Shown here: piece by piece, positions 7,742 through 17,335 of the stretch
How positions within the stretch are numbered: the stretch's first letter is position 1
Layout: each line of letters starts with the position of its first letter
Source of the DNA: Thalassospira lohafexi
Lineage (GTDB): Bacteria > Pseudomonadota > Alphaproteobacteria > Rhodospirillales > Thalassospiraceae
Assembly (NCBI RefSeq): GCF_002844275.1
Contig: NZ_NXGX01000008.1
Span: 62,001 to 126,000 of the forward strand
Length of the DNA stretch: 64,000 nt
Reading direction: 5' to 3'
Made by a program: the position numbers and the translations under genes
The notes under the pieces: generated by a model
Seen by the model: only the letters and a program-made list of their open reading frames with translations
Told to the model about the DNA's origin: nothing
The model's database searches: none

Positions 7742-8821
7742 ATGAAACGTCTCAGTGCCGTAATGGCAGGGGTCGCCTTTGGCGCGGCCGCAATGATGAG
7801 CCCGATGATTTCTGGCGGTTATGCACATGCTGCCGATAAAGGCTACGTCGGGATCGCAATGCCGACCAAATCTTCGGCACGCTGGATTTCTGACGGCAAT
7901 TCCATGGTTAAGCAGTTTGAAGAAGCCGGGTATAAAACCGATCTTCAATATGCAGAAGACGATATTCCAAACCAGCTTTCCCAGATCGAAAACATGATCG
8001 TTAAGGGCGTTGATGTTCTGGTGATTGCCGCAATCGATGGCACGACCCTTTCGAACGCACTTGAAAATGCGCAGGCAGCAGGCATCAAGGTTTTTGCCTA
8101 TGACCGCCTGATCGTCGAAAGCCCGAATGTTGATTACTATTCGACCTTTGATAACTTCAAGGTTGGCGTTCAGCAGGCAACCTCGCTGGTTGACGGTCTG
8201 CTTGAATCGGGTGAGCCACCTTTCAATGTTGAACTGTTTGGCGGTTCGCCAGACGATAACAACGCATACTTCTTCTATAACGGTGCAATGTCGATCCTGC
8301 AGCCGCTGATCGATGAAGGTACGGTTGTTGTTAAATCCGGCCAGATGGGCATGGACAAAGTCGGTACCCTGCGTTGGGATGGTGCGGTTGCACAGGCCCG
8401 CATGGATAACCTTCTGTCGGCTTATTACACCGATGACAAAGTCGATGGCGTTCTGTCGCCTTATGACGGGCTTTCGATTGGTATCCTGTCGTCGCTTAAA
8501 GGCGTTGGTTACGGTTCGGGCGACATGGCAATGCCAGTTGTTACCGGTCAGGACGCTGAATTGCAGTCGATCAAGTCGATCATTGCAGGCGAACAGTATT
8601 CCACGATTTTCAAAGACACCCGTGAACTTGCACGTGTGACCGTTTCGATGGTTGATGATGTTCTTGCCGGTCGCGAGCCGACCATCAATGACACCAAAAC
8701 CTATGACAACGGTGTGAAGGTCGTTCCTTCGTATCTGCTTGAGCCGGTGATGGTTGATAAATCCAACTGGAAAGAAATCATTCTTGGTTCAGGCTACTAC
8801 ACCGAAGACGAAGTGAAGTAA
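7742..8821 (+). CDS. chvE: ChvE-type periplasmic multiple-sugar-binding protein
   Basis: 359-aa periplasmic binding protein that delivers aldoses (galactose, glucose, arabinose, xylose in known ChvE proteins) to the GguAB importer. A signal peptide ends near residue 30 (YAHA|AD). The mature protein follows Agrobacterium ChvE closely as I recall it: [52 protein letters not shown] and [12 protein letters not shown]. The start at 7742 is preferred over the longer frame because GGAGG lies 7 bases upstream and a proper signal peptide follows. First gene of the importer operon. Confidence 0.95.
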   Translation: MKRLSAVMAGVAFGAAAMMSPMISGGYAHAADKGYVGIAMPTKSSARWISDGNSMVKQFEEAGYKTDLQYAEDDIPNQLSQIENMIVKGVDVLVIAAIDGTTLSNALENAQAAGIKVFAYDRLIVESPNVDYYSTFDNFKVGVQQATSLVDGLLESGEPPFNVELFGGSPDDNNAYFFYNGAMSILQPLIDEGTVVVKSGQMGMDKVGTLRWDGAVAQARMDNLLSAYYTDDKVDGVLSPYDGLSIGILSSLKGVGYGSGDMAMPVVTGQDAELQSIKSIIAGEQYSTIFKDTRELARVTVSMVDDVLAGREPTINDTKTYDNGVKVVPSYLLEPVMVDKSNWKEIILGSGYYTEDEVK

Positions 8822-8839
8822 GCCAGCACTTTAGCAATG

Positions 8840-8879
8840 GAACCCGGTGGAAATGTCGTCTGGCATATCTGCCGGGTTC
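8840..8879 (+). promoter_or_regulatory. Intercistronic hairpin between chvE and gguA
   Basis: GAACCCGG (8840-8847) pairs with CCGGGTTC (8872-8879) in the 220-bp gap after chvE. No T-run follows, so it is more likely an RNA-stabilising or partial-termination element that keeps binding-protein mRNA above transporter mRNA, as is common in such operons. Function inferred. Confidence 0.5.
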
Positions 8880-9041
8880 TAATGTCTGAACATTTCCGGA
8901 TGCGGATGTCGTGCCAAAAAACGCAGACTTTGCGTGACGCACATGCAGGCATGTTACAATCCGCCAAGAAATTATCCCGGACAATCAACAAGACACGTGT
9001 ATAGAAGCGTCGTCGCACAGCGACGGCAGTGGGAGGACCGG

Positions 9042-10565
9042 ATGGATACCATCCTGGAAATGAAGAACATCACCAAGACCTTCCCTGGGGTAAAGGCGCT
9101 GGATGATGTCAGCCTTAAGGTTGAACGTGGCGAAATTCACGCACTTTGCGGTGAAAATGGCGCTGGTAAATCGACCCTGATGAAGGTGCTGAGTGGTGTT
9201 TACCCGCACGGCACCTATGAAGGCGACATCCTCTATGACGGTGGCGTGCAGGAATTCAAGGATATCCGCAGCAGCGAAGAACGCGGCATTATCATTATTC
9301 ATCAGGAGCTGGCTTTGGTGCCGCTTCTGTCGATTGCCGAAAACATCTTTCTGGGTAACGAAAATTCCGAAAATGGCATCGTAAACTGGCCTGCGACATT
9401 TGCGCGCACCGGCGAGCTACTTTCGAAAGTCGGGCTTAAGGAAAATCCAGCGACGCTTGTGACCAACATCGGCGTTGGCAAACAGCAACTGGTCGAGATT
9501 GCCAAGGCGCTTTCCAAAAAGGTCAAACTGCTGATCTTGGATGAGCCGACCGCCAGTTTGCAGGAAAACGACAGTCAGAAGTTGCTTGATCTGTTGCTGG
9601 AATTCAAGTCGCAGGGCATCACATCAATCCTGATTTCGCATAAACTTAACGAGATCAACCGGGTTGCCGACCGCATCACCGTGATCCGTGACGGTAAGGC
9701 GATTTCGACCCTTGATGCGCGCGGCGGACAGATTACCGAAGACGACATCGTCAAGGACATGGTCGGGCGTGATATGGCCCACCGTTATCCCGAACGCACA
9801 CCCAACATCAGCAAAGAAAAACTGATGGAAGTGCGCAATTGGTCGGCCACCCATCCGCTGCACCCAGAACGCAAGGTCGTTGATAACGTCAGTATCGACG
9901 TTGCGGCGGGTGAAGTTGTCGGGATTGCCGGGTTAATGGGGGCAGGGCGAACCGAACTTGCGATGAGCATCTTTGGCAAATCCTATGGCACCGATATTTC
10001 CGGCGACGTCCTGATCAACGGCAAACCTGCCGATGTTTCGACCGTTGAAAAGGCAATTGCCGCCGGTCTTGCCTATGTTACCGAAGACCGCAAGGAAATG
10101 GGTCTTATCCTTGAAGAAAGCATTACGACCAACATCACCCTTGCCAATCTGGGCGGTGTGTCTGAACGCGGTGTTCTTAATGATGGTGCCGAGCGTTCCG
10201 TTGCCGAAGAATATCGGGAGAAAATCAACATTCGGACACCGAATGTCGGGCAGAAGGTCGTCAATCTTTCCGGGGGAAACCAGCAGAAAGTCGTTTTGTC
10301 AAAATGGCTGTTTGCGGCACCGGAAGTCCTCATTCTTGATGAACCGACCCGTGGCATCGATGTCGGTGCGAAATACGAAATCTATACGATTATCAACCAA
10401 CTGGCAGCCGACGGTAAGGGGGTCATTATGATCTCGTCGGAAATGCCGGAGCTTCTGGGCATGTGTGATCGCATCTACGTCATGAACGAAGGTGAGATCA
10501 AAGGGCAGCTTGCAGCAAAAGATGCAAGCCAGGAAGCAATCATGCGCATGATCCTGAAGGCGTGA
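9042..10565 (+). CDS. gguA: Sugar ABC transporter ATP-binding protein (GguA)
   Basis: 507-aa double ATPase of the carbohydrate-uptake CUT2 family. The first domain has Walker A at residues 37-45 (GENGAGKST) and Walker [12 protein letters not shown]. The second domain has GLMGAGRTE in place of a standard P-loop, with signature [16 protein letters not shown] and Walker [14 protein letters not shown], the usual CUT2 asymmetry. The ATG at 9042 has GGGAGG upstream; a longer frame exists but lacks homology. It powers uptake through GguB, encoded 10 bases downstream. Confidence 0.95.
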   Translation: MDTILEMKNITKTFPGVKALDDVSLKVERGEIHALCGENGAGKSTLMKVLSGVYPHGTYEGDILYDGGVQEFKDIRSSEERGIIIIHQELALVPLLSIAENIFLGNENSENGIVNWPATFARTGELLSKVGLKENPATLVTNIGVGKQQLVEIAKALSKKVKLLILDEPTASLQENDSQKLLDLLLEFKSQGITSILISHKLNEINRVADRITVIRDGKAISTLDARGGQITEDDIVKDMVGRDMAHRYPERTPNISKEKLMEVRNWSATHPLHPERKVVDNVSIDVAAGEVVGIAGLMGAGRTELAMSIFGKSYGTDISGDVLINGKPADVSTVEKAIAAGLAYVTEDRKEMGLILEESITTNITLANLGGVSERGVLNDGAERSVAEEYREKINIRTPNVGQKVVNLSGGNQQKVVLSKWLFAAPEVLILDEPTRGIDVGAKYEIYTIINQLAADGKGVIMISSEMPELLGMCDRIYVMNEGEIKGQLAAKDASQEAIMRMILKA

Positions 10566-10575
10566 GGAAAAGACA

Positions 10576-11760
10576 ATGAGCGATACTGAAAACAAATCAA
10601 TTGGTTACTATCTGCGCACCCATATCCGTGAATACGGCATGGTTGTTGCGCTGGTTGCCATTCTTGCCTTCTTCCAGGTTGTGACCGATGGCATCATGCT
10701 TAAGCCGGTCAACCTGACGAACCTGTTCTTGCAGAACAGCTATATCATCATCATGGCTGTCGGCATGCTGCTGGTCATTGTCGGCGGGAATATTGACCTT
10801 TCGGTCGGTTCGGTCGTTGGCTTTATCGGCGCACTTGCGGCGGTGATGATTGTTCATTGGGATTTACCAACCGTCTTTGTCGTTCCGGCATGTCTTGTGG
10901 TTGGCGCAATCATTGGGGCGGCCCAAGGGTATTGGGTGGCCTATTGGCGGATCCCGTCGTTCATCGTCACTTTGGCCGGGATGCTGGTGTTTAAGGGCTT
11001 GACCCTGGCGCTTCTGGGCGGGGCATCGGTTGGTCCGTTCCCGTCAGAATTTCAGGCAATGTCGTCGGGCTTCCTGCCGGACTTCTTTGGCGGTTTGATC
11101 GACGGGCGCTTTAACGTCTTTTCGATGACGCTTGGCGTTGCACTGACCGCACTTCTGCCGATCCTGGGCATGCGCTCACGGGCGAAACAGGCGAAATTTG
11201 CCGCCGTTGATGAACCGTTGGCCGTGTTTGTCACCCAGCATGCGGTTGCCGGTTTGGCCATTCTGTTTGTGACCTATCTTCTGTCGACCTATCGCGGCTT
11301 GCCAAACATCCTGATCATTATGGCCGTGCTGATTGCGATCTTCACCTTTGTCACCAACAGCACAACACTTGGCCGACGCATCTATGCGCTGGGCGGGAAT
11401 GAAAAGGCTGCCAAGCTTTCAGGCATTAATACCAAACGCCTGACCTTCTTTACCTTTGCCAATATGGGCATGCTGGCCGCCCTTGCCGGTCTGGTCTTTG
11501 CCGCACGTTTGAATACAGCCACACCAAAAGCAGGCCTTGCGTTTGAGCTTGATGTGATCGCGGCTGTCTTTATCGGCGGTGCATCGATGTCGGGCGGTGT
11601 TGGCAAGGTGATTGGTGCCGTGGTTGGGGCGCTGATCATGGGGGTCATGAACAACGGTATGTCGATTGTCGGTGTTGGTATTGACTGGCAACAGGTGATC
11701 AAGGGGCTGGTGCTGCTCGCAGCTGTGATCTTTGACGTCTATAACAAAAACAAAGCGTAA
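10576..11760 (+). CDS. gguB: Sugar ABC transporter permease (GguB)
   Basis: 394-aa inner-membrane permease of the CUT2 (RbsC/XylH) family with about ten hydrophobic segments. The family signature is seen as GGNIDLSVGS near residue 75 and as FELDVIAAVFIGGASMSGGVGKV near the C-terminus. It forms the channel for sugars captured by ChvE. Fourteen-TM-like length matches XylH/GguB rather than RbsC. The AGGAAAAG ribosome site partly follows the gguA stop. Confidence 0.94.
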   Translation: MSDTENKSIGYYLRTHIREYGMVVALVAILAFFQVVTDGIMLKPVNLTNLFLQNSYIIIMAVGMLLVIVGGNIDLSVGSVVGFIGALAAVMIVHWDLPTVFVVPACLVVGAIIGAAQGYWVAYWRIPSFIVTLAGMLVFKGLTLALLGGASVGPFPSEFQAMSSGFLPDFFGGLIDGRFNVFSMTLGVALTALLPILGMRSRAKQAKFAAVDEPLAVFVTQHAVAGLAILFVTYLLSTYRGLPNILIIMAVLIAIFTFVTNSTTLGRRIYALGGNEKAAKLSGINTKRLTFFTFANMGMLAALAGLVFAARLNTATPKAGLAFELDVIAAVFIGGASMSGGVGKVIGAVVGALIMGVMNNGMSIVGVGIDWQQVIKGLVLLAAVIFDVYNKNKA

Positions 11761-11916
11761 CAATACGATGACGAGAAAAGGCGCAAATATTCCCACACAC
11801 AGTCAATCCGATAAGGGTTGGCAGGGATGTTTGCGTCTTTCACAGTCCCGCGCAACAGGTCCGTGTCTGTGCGTGAAAGGACCCGTCTCGATAATAATTC
11901 CAAAAGGAGAACGGGC

Positions 11917-13665
11917 ATGACCAAATTCAAACCGGCAAAATGGCCACGCACCTTGCGTTCGCAAGAGGGGTGGTTCGGTGGCAGCAGCAAGGATGCCATC
12001 TATCACCGAAGCTGGATGAAAAACCAGGGTTTGCCGTCGGATTTGTTCGACGGACGACCGGTCATTGGCATTTGTAATACATGGTCGCAACTGACCCCGT
12101 GTAATGCGCACCTACGCGATTTGGCAGAGCGCGTTAAACACGGCATTTATGAAGCAGGCGGCTTGCCGCTTGAATTCCCGGTTTTCTCGGCTGGTGAAAG
12201 CACGTTGCGTCCAACCGCCATGATGTTTCGTAACCTTGCGGCCATGGACGTTGAAGAAGCCCTTCGCGGCACCCCGCTTGACGGTGTGGTTCTGATGGTG
12301 GGGTGTGATAAAACTACCCCGGCGCTTTTGATGGGGGCGGCCAGTGTTGACATCCCGGCGATTGTGGTCACCGGTGGTCCGATGCTCAATGGTAAATGGC
12401 GCGGTCAGGATATTGGGTCGGGCACGTCGCTTTGGCAGCTTTCCGAAGACCGCAAGGCCGGTAAAATCAGCACCGAGGATTTCCTTGAAGCGGAAATCGC
12501 CATGTCGCGTTCGCCCGGTTCGTGCAACACGATGGGGACAGCATCCACCATGGCCAGCATGGCCGAAGCCCTTGGTATGGCGCTTTCGGGTAATGCGGCC
12601 ATTCCAGCCGTCGACAGCCGCCGTCGCGTGATGGCCCATATCACGGGACGTCGTATTGTCGATATGGTCAAGGATGATCTGAAGCCATCCGACGTTCTGA
12701 CCAAGGAAGCGTTTGAAAATGCCATTCGCGTGAATGGCGCGATTGGCGGATCGACCAATGCGGTGATCCACTTACTTGCGATTGCCGGACGTGTTGGCAT
12801 TGATCTGAGCCTTGATGACTGGGACCGTTTGGGGCGTGATATCCCGACGATTGTCAATCTGCAGCCCTCTGGCAAATACCTGATGGAGGAATTCTTCTAT
12901 TCCGGTGGATTGCCCGTGGTGATCAAGGCGCTGGCCGAGGCCGGAAAGCTGCATAATGATGCGCTGACGGTGTCGGGCGAAACCATGTGGGATCAGGTCA
13001 AGGAAGTTCGCAACTGGAACGACGACGTTATTCGTCCGTTCGAAAAGGCCCTTACCGAAAGTGGCGGTATTGCCGTGGTAAAAGGCAACTTGGCCCCTAA
13101 TGGTGCGGTGCTTAAGCCGTCGGCGGCAACGCCGGAACTTTTGACCCATCGCGGCCGTGCCGTGGTGTTTGAAGACATCGATGATTACAAGGCCAAGATC
13201 TATGACGAGGATCTTGATATCGATGAAAACTGCATCATGGTCCTTAAAAACTGTGGCCCGAAAGGTTATCCGGGCATGGCAGAAGTCGGCAATATGGGCT
13301 TGCCGCCCAAGGTGCTGCGTAAGGGCATTACCGACATGGTGCGTATTTCCGATGCCCGCATGAGCGGCACGGCTTATGGCACGGTTGTTTTGCATACATC
13401 GCCCGAGGCTGCTGCTGGTGGTCCGTTGGCGGTGGTTCAAAACGGCGACATGATCGAACTTGATGTGCCCAATCGACGTCTGCATCTTGATATCAGCGAT
13501 GCCGAACTTAAACAGCGTCTGGCCGATTGGCACAGCACCGTGCCGGTTCCGGCAAGTGGTTATGCGTCGCTGTATTACAAAAGCGTTATTGGTGCCGATA
13601 AAGGGGCCGATTTTGACTTCCTCGTTGGTCATCGTGGCAAGGAAATTCCCAAAGACAGCCACTGA
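11917..13665 (+). CDS. araC: L-arabonate dehydratase (IlvD/Edd family)
   Basis: 582-aa dehydratase of the IlvD/Edd family, converting L-arabonate (and probably related sugar acids) to the 2-keto-3-deoxy acid; the symbol is the enzyme gene, not the AraC regulator. Cluster cysteines are seen at C62 (TPCN), C130 (GCDK) and C203 (GSCN), which line up with the three [2Fe-2S] ligands known for the Rhizobium arabinonate dehydratase (59, 127, 200) with a constant shift of 3. AAAGGAGA precedes the ATG at 11917. Its place behind chvE-gguAB fits non-phosphorylative pentose oxidation. Xylonate or galactonate as main substrate is possible. Confidence 0.88.
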   Translation: MTKFKPAKWPRTLRSQEGWFGGSSKDAIYHRSWMKNQGLPSDLFDGRPVIGICNTWSQLTPCNAHLRDLAERVKHGIYEAGGLPLEFPVFSAGESTLRPTAMMFRNLAAMDVEEALRGTPLDGVVLMVGCDKTTPALLMGAASVDIPAIVVTGGPMLNGKWRGQDIGSGTSLWQLSEDRKAGKISTEDFLEAEIAMSRSPGSCNTMGTASTMASMAEALGMALSGNAAIPAVDSRRRVMAHITGRRIVDMVKDDLKPSDVLTKEAFENAIRVNGAIGGSTNAVIHLLAIAGRVGIDLSLDDWDRLGRDIPTIVNLQPSGKYLMEEFFYSGGLPVVIKALAEAGKLHNDALTVSGETMWDQVKEVRNWNDDVIRPFEKALTESGGIAVVKGNLAPNGAVLKPSAATPELLTHRGRAVVFEDIDDYKAKIYDEDLDIDENCIMVLKNCGPKGYPGMAEVGNMGLPPKVLRKGITDMVRISDARMSGTAYGTVVLHTSPEAAAGGPLAVVQNGDMIELDVPNRRLHLDISDAELKQRLADWHSTVPVPASGYASLYYKSVIGADKGADFDFLVGHRGKEIPKDSH

Positions 13666-13724
13666 TCAACGCGAACACCAAAACTCCCGTCAGATGCTAT
13701 TGGGGTAGCATCCGGCACACCCTG

Positions 13725-13754
13725 AACCGGCTGGCAAGAAATTGCTGGCCGGTT
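13725..13754 (+). terminator. Terminator after the dehydratase gene
   Basis: Thirteen-pair stem with two G-T pairs (13725-13737 with 13742-13754) and a 4-base GAAA loop. The following bases are only moderately T-rich. Probable end of the chvE operon. Confidence 0.65.
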
Positions 13755-13900
13755 TGCGTTTGACGGGGATGTGCCAGCGAAACCGGGAAGATGAATGTAA
13801 TTTGAAAATGGCAATCAAGGGTTGAATGTTTTGATTTAAAGACCATACTCCTCGTAGGGTTAAAATGCGTTTGGGGGCAAACGCCACGGGGGAGAGAACC

Positions 13901-16900
13901 ATGTTCAAGCGGTCTTCAGCAGCACCATTGCGTGCGCTTATTCTGGCGGGGATTGGCTGTTGCCTTTCTGGTGCGGTTTGGGCGCAATCGTGTTCGGCCT
14001 TGCGCGACGCACCGCTTGTCCCGACCGATACGGCGTTATGTAAATCGCTTAGTGCGACTGTGGCCGATCCGTCTGGCTTGCCGCTTGATCAATATGAAGA
14101 TGCTCTTTCGAAATTCTTTGATAACTGGTGTCATCGCGATACAGATGCCGGATGGGTGCGCGATAAATATGTCCGCGATACCGGGCCGTTTACCGCCAGT
14201 CGCGATACGACGGGCAATAATGGTCAATGGACCGGGACCTATCACGGGACCCATTCGCCGGTCGTCATCTGGTATTCCCCTGAGATGGTGACTTGGTTGT
14301 CGAAAAACCGGGGTGCCGAGGATGCCCGACCCAGTAGCCCGACCGCGATCCCCGACGGTGCAATCATGGTCAAGGAGATGTATCCGCAACCAGCGGCGGC
14401 CTGTGCGGGGGAAGACCCCACACGTCTTTGGCCCACCAGCGGTGCGGCGATCATGGTGCGTGATCAGGAGGCATCTTATGATGGTTGGTTCTGGGGCTGG
14501 TATGGCTGGCCGGGATCGGGGTGGAAAGCCGATTGGCCCGCGGGAACCAGCAATGGTCCGCCCAATATGGGCTTTGGGCAATATTGTGTGAATTGCCATG
14601 GCTCGGCCAAGGACATGACCTTTGCCGAGGTGCGCAACCTTGAAGGCCATCCGGGGCAACCCGAAGTTTTCCTGTCGCAGGATTTCTTTGCCGGTCAGTA
14701 TCTGGGGCAAGATGGCGGTGTTGCGCCGTCGGTCAGAAAGATCACGGCATCCAATGGTGCGCCGTCTGATATCCACAGTTTGCGGGCAAAACTTGAAAAG
14801 GTGCCAGAGCCACTGGGCAAAGCCCGCACTAGCGCACATCCCGATATGGCGGCGATTTTAACCGCCTTTGCCAAAACCGGCAGCCCGTTTGAGTATGATC
14901 TGGCAACGCCAAGCGACATGCCGTCGCAGACTTATGACACAGTCTGGATGGATGCGGATGGCCCATCAGCGCACAGTCAATTCATGACCAGTGACCAATG
15001 TGTCGGGTGCCATGATGCCGGTAGTACAGGCTTGCAGTTTGATATGACCATGCCTGATCCCGATGGTGATCGTTTGTTGAATATGGCGCCGTACGCCACC
15101 TGGCGATCATCGCCGATGGGGCTTGCCGGGCGTGATCCGATCTTCTTTGCCCAAATGGCAAGCGAACTTCAAACCTTCCACAGTGACAAGCCTGAACTGG
15201 TGCAAAATACCTGCTTTGGCTGTCACGGGATTATGGGACAGCGCCAATTCCAGATTGACCACAATATGGCGCAGCAGGCCAGTGCGACAGCGGGTGTGCA
15301 AACAGCACTTGATTGTGGTGATTTCACCAGATCAATGGTCGATGCCATTCCGTATCCGGCCAATAATCCGGCGGCGGGTCACGCATCCTATGGGGCGTTG
15401 GCGCGGGATGGCATTTCGTGCATGGCGTGCCATCAGATGGTGTTGGGTAAGGATGCCACGGAAAAGTTCAAGGACGCGCCGCAGAATGCCTGTGTGTTGC
15501 AGCGTCAGGAAACACTGAACCCGGATGCAACGGGCTTTGCCAAAACCTTTACCGGCAGTTTCCTTGTCGGGGATGCCGATACGCTTTATGGGCCGTTTGA
15601 CAAACCGCAAAAACATCCGATGGAATATACCCTTGGCATTACCCCGGCCAAAGGGGATGCCATCAAGACATCGGAAATGTGTGGCACCTGCCATACCGTG
15701 CATTTGCCGGTGTTAAAGGATGGCAAGCAGGTCGGCACGGTTTATGAGCAGACAACCTATGCCGAGTGGGCGTTTAGTGGGTTTAGAACCGGTTACACCC
15801 TTGATGGTGGGTTGCCCGGTGGTGCCGGAAAAATGGCGATGAGCTGTCAGGAATGTCATATGCCATCGGGCGATGACAAAGCCAAATTCCGCAGCAAAAT
15901 TGCCTCTATTCAGGAATATTCCAACTTCCCGGCTGCTGCCAATACGTTTGGGCCGGAGTTGCTTGACCTTGAGGCCCGTGACGGGTTTGCCCGCCATACG
16001 CTGGTTGGGTTGAACCTGTTTCTGGTTGAGATGTTCCAGCAATTCCCGGATGTTATGGGCATTCCAACCGCAGACCCGATGCTTGGTGACAAGGGCGTTG
16101 ATCCGCTGGCCTATACTGAGCGTGCGATGATCAAGCAGGCGCGCAGTGATACGGTTAATATTGCGATTAAGGATGCTGCGATTAAGGATGGCAAACTAAC
16201 CAGTGAGGTCGCCATTGCCAGCCTGACCGGGCATAAGTTCCCATCCGGCGTTGGGTTCCGCCGCGCGTTTGTGACGTTTGAAGTGCTTGATCAGGATGAA
16301 AAGGTGATCTGGGCATCGGGCCGGGTCAATGGGGCCGGGGTGATTGTTGATCAGGGCGGGACGCCAGTTGACGGGGAGCTTTGGTGGGACAATCAGTGCA
16401 GCGCACGTATTGATCCGCTTAAGCGGGCCCATCAACCCCATTATCAGACGGTAAGTGCGCAAGATCAGGTCCAGATTTATCAGGAACTGGTCAGCACGCC
16501 GCCGCTTGATGGCAGTACCCAATATAGTTGTGGTCACAACGTGGCGCCCAAAGGGCAATTGACGACCAGCTTCCTGTCGATCTGTGCCGAGGTCAAAGAC
16601 AACCGGTTGCCGCCGGCCGGGTACCTTCCGCTTAAGGAACGGATTGAAATTTCCAATGCGCTTGGGGCCGGGGATGAGCTTGCCGAGGATGCCGGTTTTA
16701 CGGCCATCGGCGATGACCCCGATTACCGCACATCAACCGCGACAGGCGGGGACCATGTGAAGTACGACATCAAACTGTCCGACATCGACGGGACACCGGC
16801 ATCGGTTCGCGCCAAGATGTCCTATCAGGCAACACCGCCATTTTATCTGCAGGATCGTTTCTGTACGGCCAAGGGTGATGATACCGAAAGGCTTGCCTAT

Positions 16901-16987
16901 CTTGTCGAGCACCTCAACCTTGATGATACCGCGGCTGAAAACTGGGCGTTTGAGATCGTTAGTACCGGGGAGGTGCCGATCAACTAG
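13901..16987 (+). CDS. Large periplasmic hexaheme cytochrome c
   Basis: 1028-aa exported protein; the signal peptide ends near residue 28 (VWA|QS). Six CxxCH heme sites are seen at C229 (CVNCH), C367 (CVGCH), C438 (CFGCH), C507 (CMACH), C594 (CGTCH) and C649 (CQECH). The last ~370 residues have no heme and may form a beta-rich domain. GGGGGAGAG precedes the ATG at 13901. I do not recognise a named family; it is most like uncharacterised multiheme cytochromes found in marine alphaproteobacteria. No quinol dehydrogenase or outer-membrane porin gene is adjacent, so the electron partners are unknown. It is flanked by copies of the dehydratase gene end. Confidence 0.85.
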   Translation: MFKRSSAAPLRALILAGIGCCLSGAVWAQSCSALRDAPLVPTDTALCKSLSATVADPSGLPLDQYEDALSKFFDNWCHRDTDAGWVRDKYVRDTGPFTASRDTTGNNGQWTGTYHGTHSPVVIWYSPEMVTWLSKNRGAEDARPSSPTAIPDGAIMVKEMYPQPAAACAGEDPTRLWPTSGAAIMVRDQEASYDGWFWGWYGWPGSGWKADWPAGTSNGPPNMGFGQYCVNCHGSAKDMTFAEVRNLEGHPGQPEVFLSQDFFAGQYLGQDGGVAPSVRKITASNGAPSDIHSLRAKLEKVPEPLGKARTSAHPDMAAILTAFAKTGSPFEYDLATPSDMPSQTYDTVWMDADGPSAHSQFMTSDQCVGCHDAGSTGLQFDMTMPDPDGDRLLNMAPYATWRSSPMGLAGRDPIFFAQMASELQTFHSDKPELVQNTCFGCHGIMGQRQFQIDHNMAQQASATAGVQTALDCGDFTRSMVDAIPYPANNPAAGHASYGALARDGISCMACHQMVLGKDATEKFKDAPQNACVLQRQETLNPDATGFAKTFTGSFLVGDADTLYGPFDKPQKHPMEYTLGITPAKGDAIKTSEMCGTCHTVHLPVLKDGKQVGTVYEQTTYAEWAFSGFRTGYTLDGGLPGGAGKMAMSCQECHMPSGDDKAKFRSKIASIQEYSNFPAAANTFGPELLDLEARDGFARHTLVGLNLFLVEMFQQFPDVMGIPTADPMLGDKGVDPLAYTERAMIKQARSDTVNIAIKDAAIKDGKLTSEVAIASLTGHKFPSGVGFRRAFVTFEVLDQDEKVIWASGRVNGAGVIVDQGGTPVDGELWWDNQCSARIDPLKRAHQPHYQTVSAQDQVQIYQELVSTPPLDGSTQYSCGHNVAPKGQLTTSFLSICAEVKDNRLPPAGYLPLKERIEISNALGAGDELAEDAGFTAIGDDPDYRTSTATGGDHVKYDIKLSDIDGTPASVRAKMSYQATPPFYLQDRFCTAKGDDTERLAYLVEHLNLDDTAAENWAFEIVSTGEVPIN

Positions 16988-17135
16988 GGTGGTGTGTTGT
17001 TGCCCTGCTGCGAAGATGGTTTACATTTCAGTTCAACCGCTGAGAGCTGCGAGTTTCTTGGTCGCGGGCTTGGGAAATAGCGATTGGGTTTCTTTGCCGT
17101 TACCGCCCTAGTCTAGGTGAATGGGTTAGTTAAGG
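16988..17135. other. Non-coding stretch after the hexaheme cytochrome
   Basis: No credible gene or clear terminator seen. Stop codons occur in every frame and no ribosome site is linked to a conserved frame. It leads directly into the dehydratase remnant. Confidence 0.5.
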
Positions 17136-17234
17136 CTGCTATTTCACAGCAACGTTATCGAAGAAGACAAGGGGGTTGATTTCGATTTCCTTGCCGGTCA
17201 TCGTGGTAAGGAAAATCCCAAAGACACCCATTGG
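17136..17234 (+). pseudogene. 3'-end remnant of an IlvD/Edd dehydratase gene
   Basis: Read from base 17154 in frame, this stretch gives VIEEDKGVDFDFLAGHRGKE followed by NPKDTH. The end of the L-arabonate dehydratase at 13665 reads VIGADKGADFDFLVGHRGKE then IPKDSH; 20 of the 26 residues agree. The codon that is the stop in the intact gene is TGG here, and the frame is broken upstream by TAG at 17127. It is a gene-end relic in the same orientation, 3.5 kb downstream of the intact gene, left by duplication, deletion or insertion. Confidence 0.8.
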
Positions 17235-17266
17235 TTGAAAATTCAATGGATAGCATATTCATTTCT

Positions 17267-17298
17267 GTCGCCGGACACCACGGTAGGTATCCGGCGAC
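17267..17298. terminator. Hairpin with T-run after the dehydratase remnant
   Basis: Perfect 9-bp stem GTCGCCGGA (17267-17275) with TCCGGCGAC (17290-17298), then TTTT on the plus strand. Lies just past the 3' end of the minus-strand methyltransferase gene. Confidence 0.6.
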
Positions 17299-17335
17299 TT
17301 TTAACCCCATGGAAAGCAGATCTGTCTAACTTAAC

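Noticed and set aside
12772-13662. Minus-strand frame of 296 codons opposite the L-arabonate dehydratase
   Set aside because: Antisense shadow with no domain or start signal.
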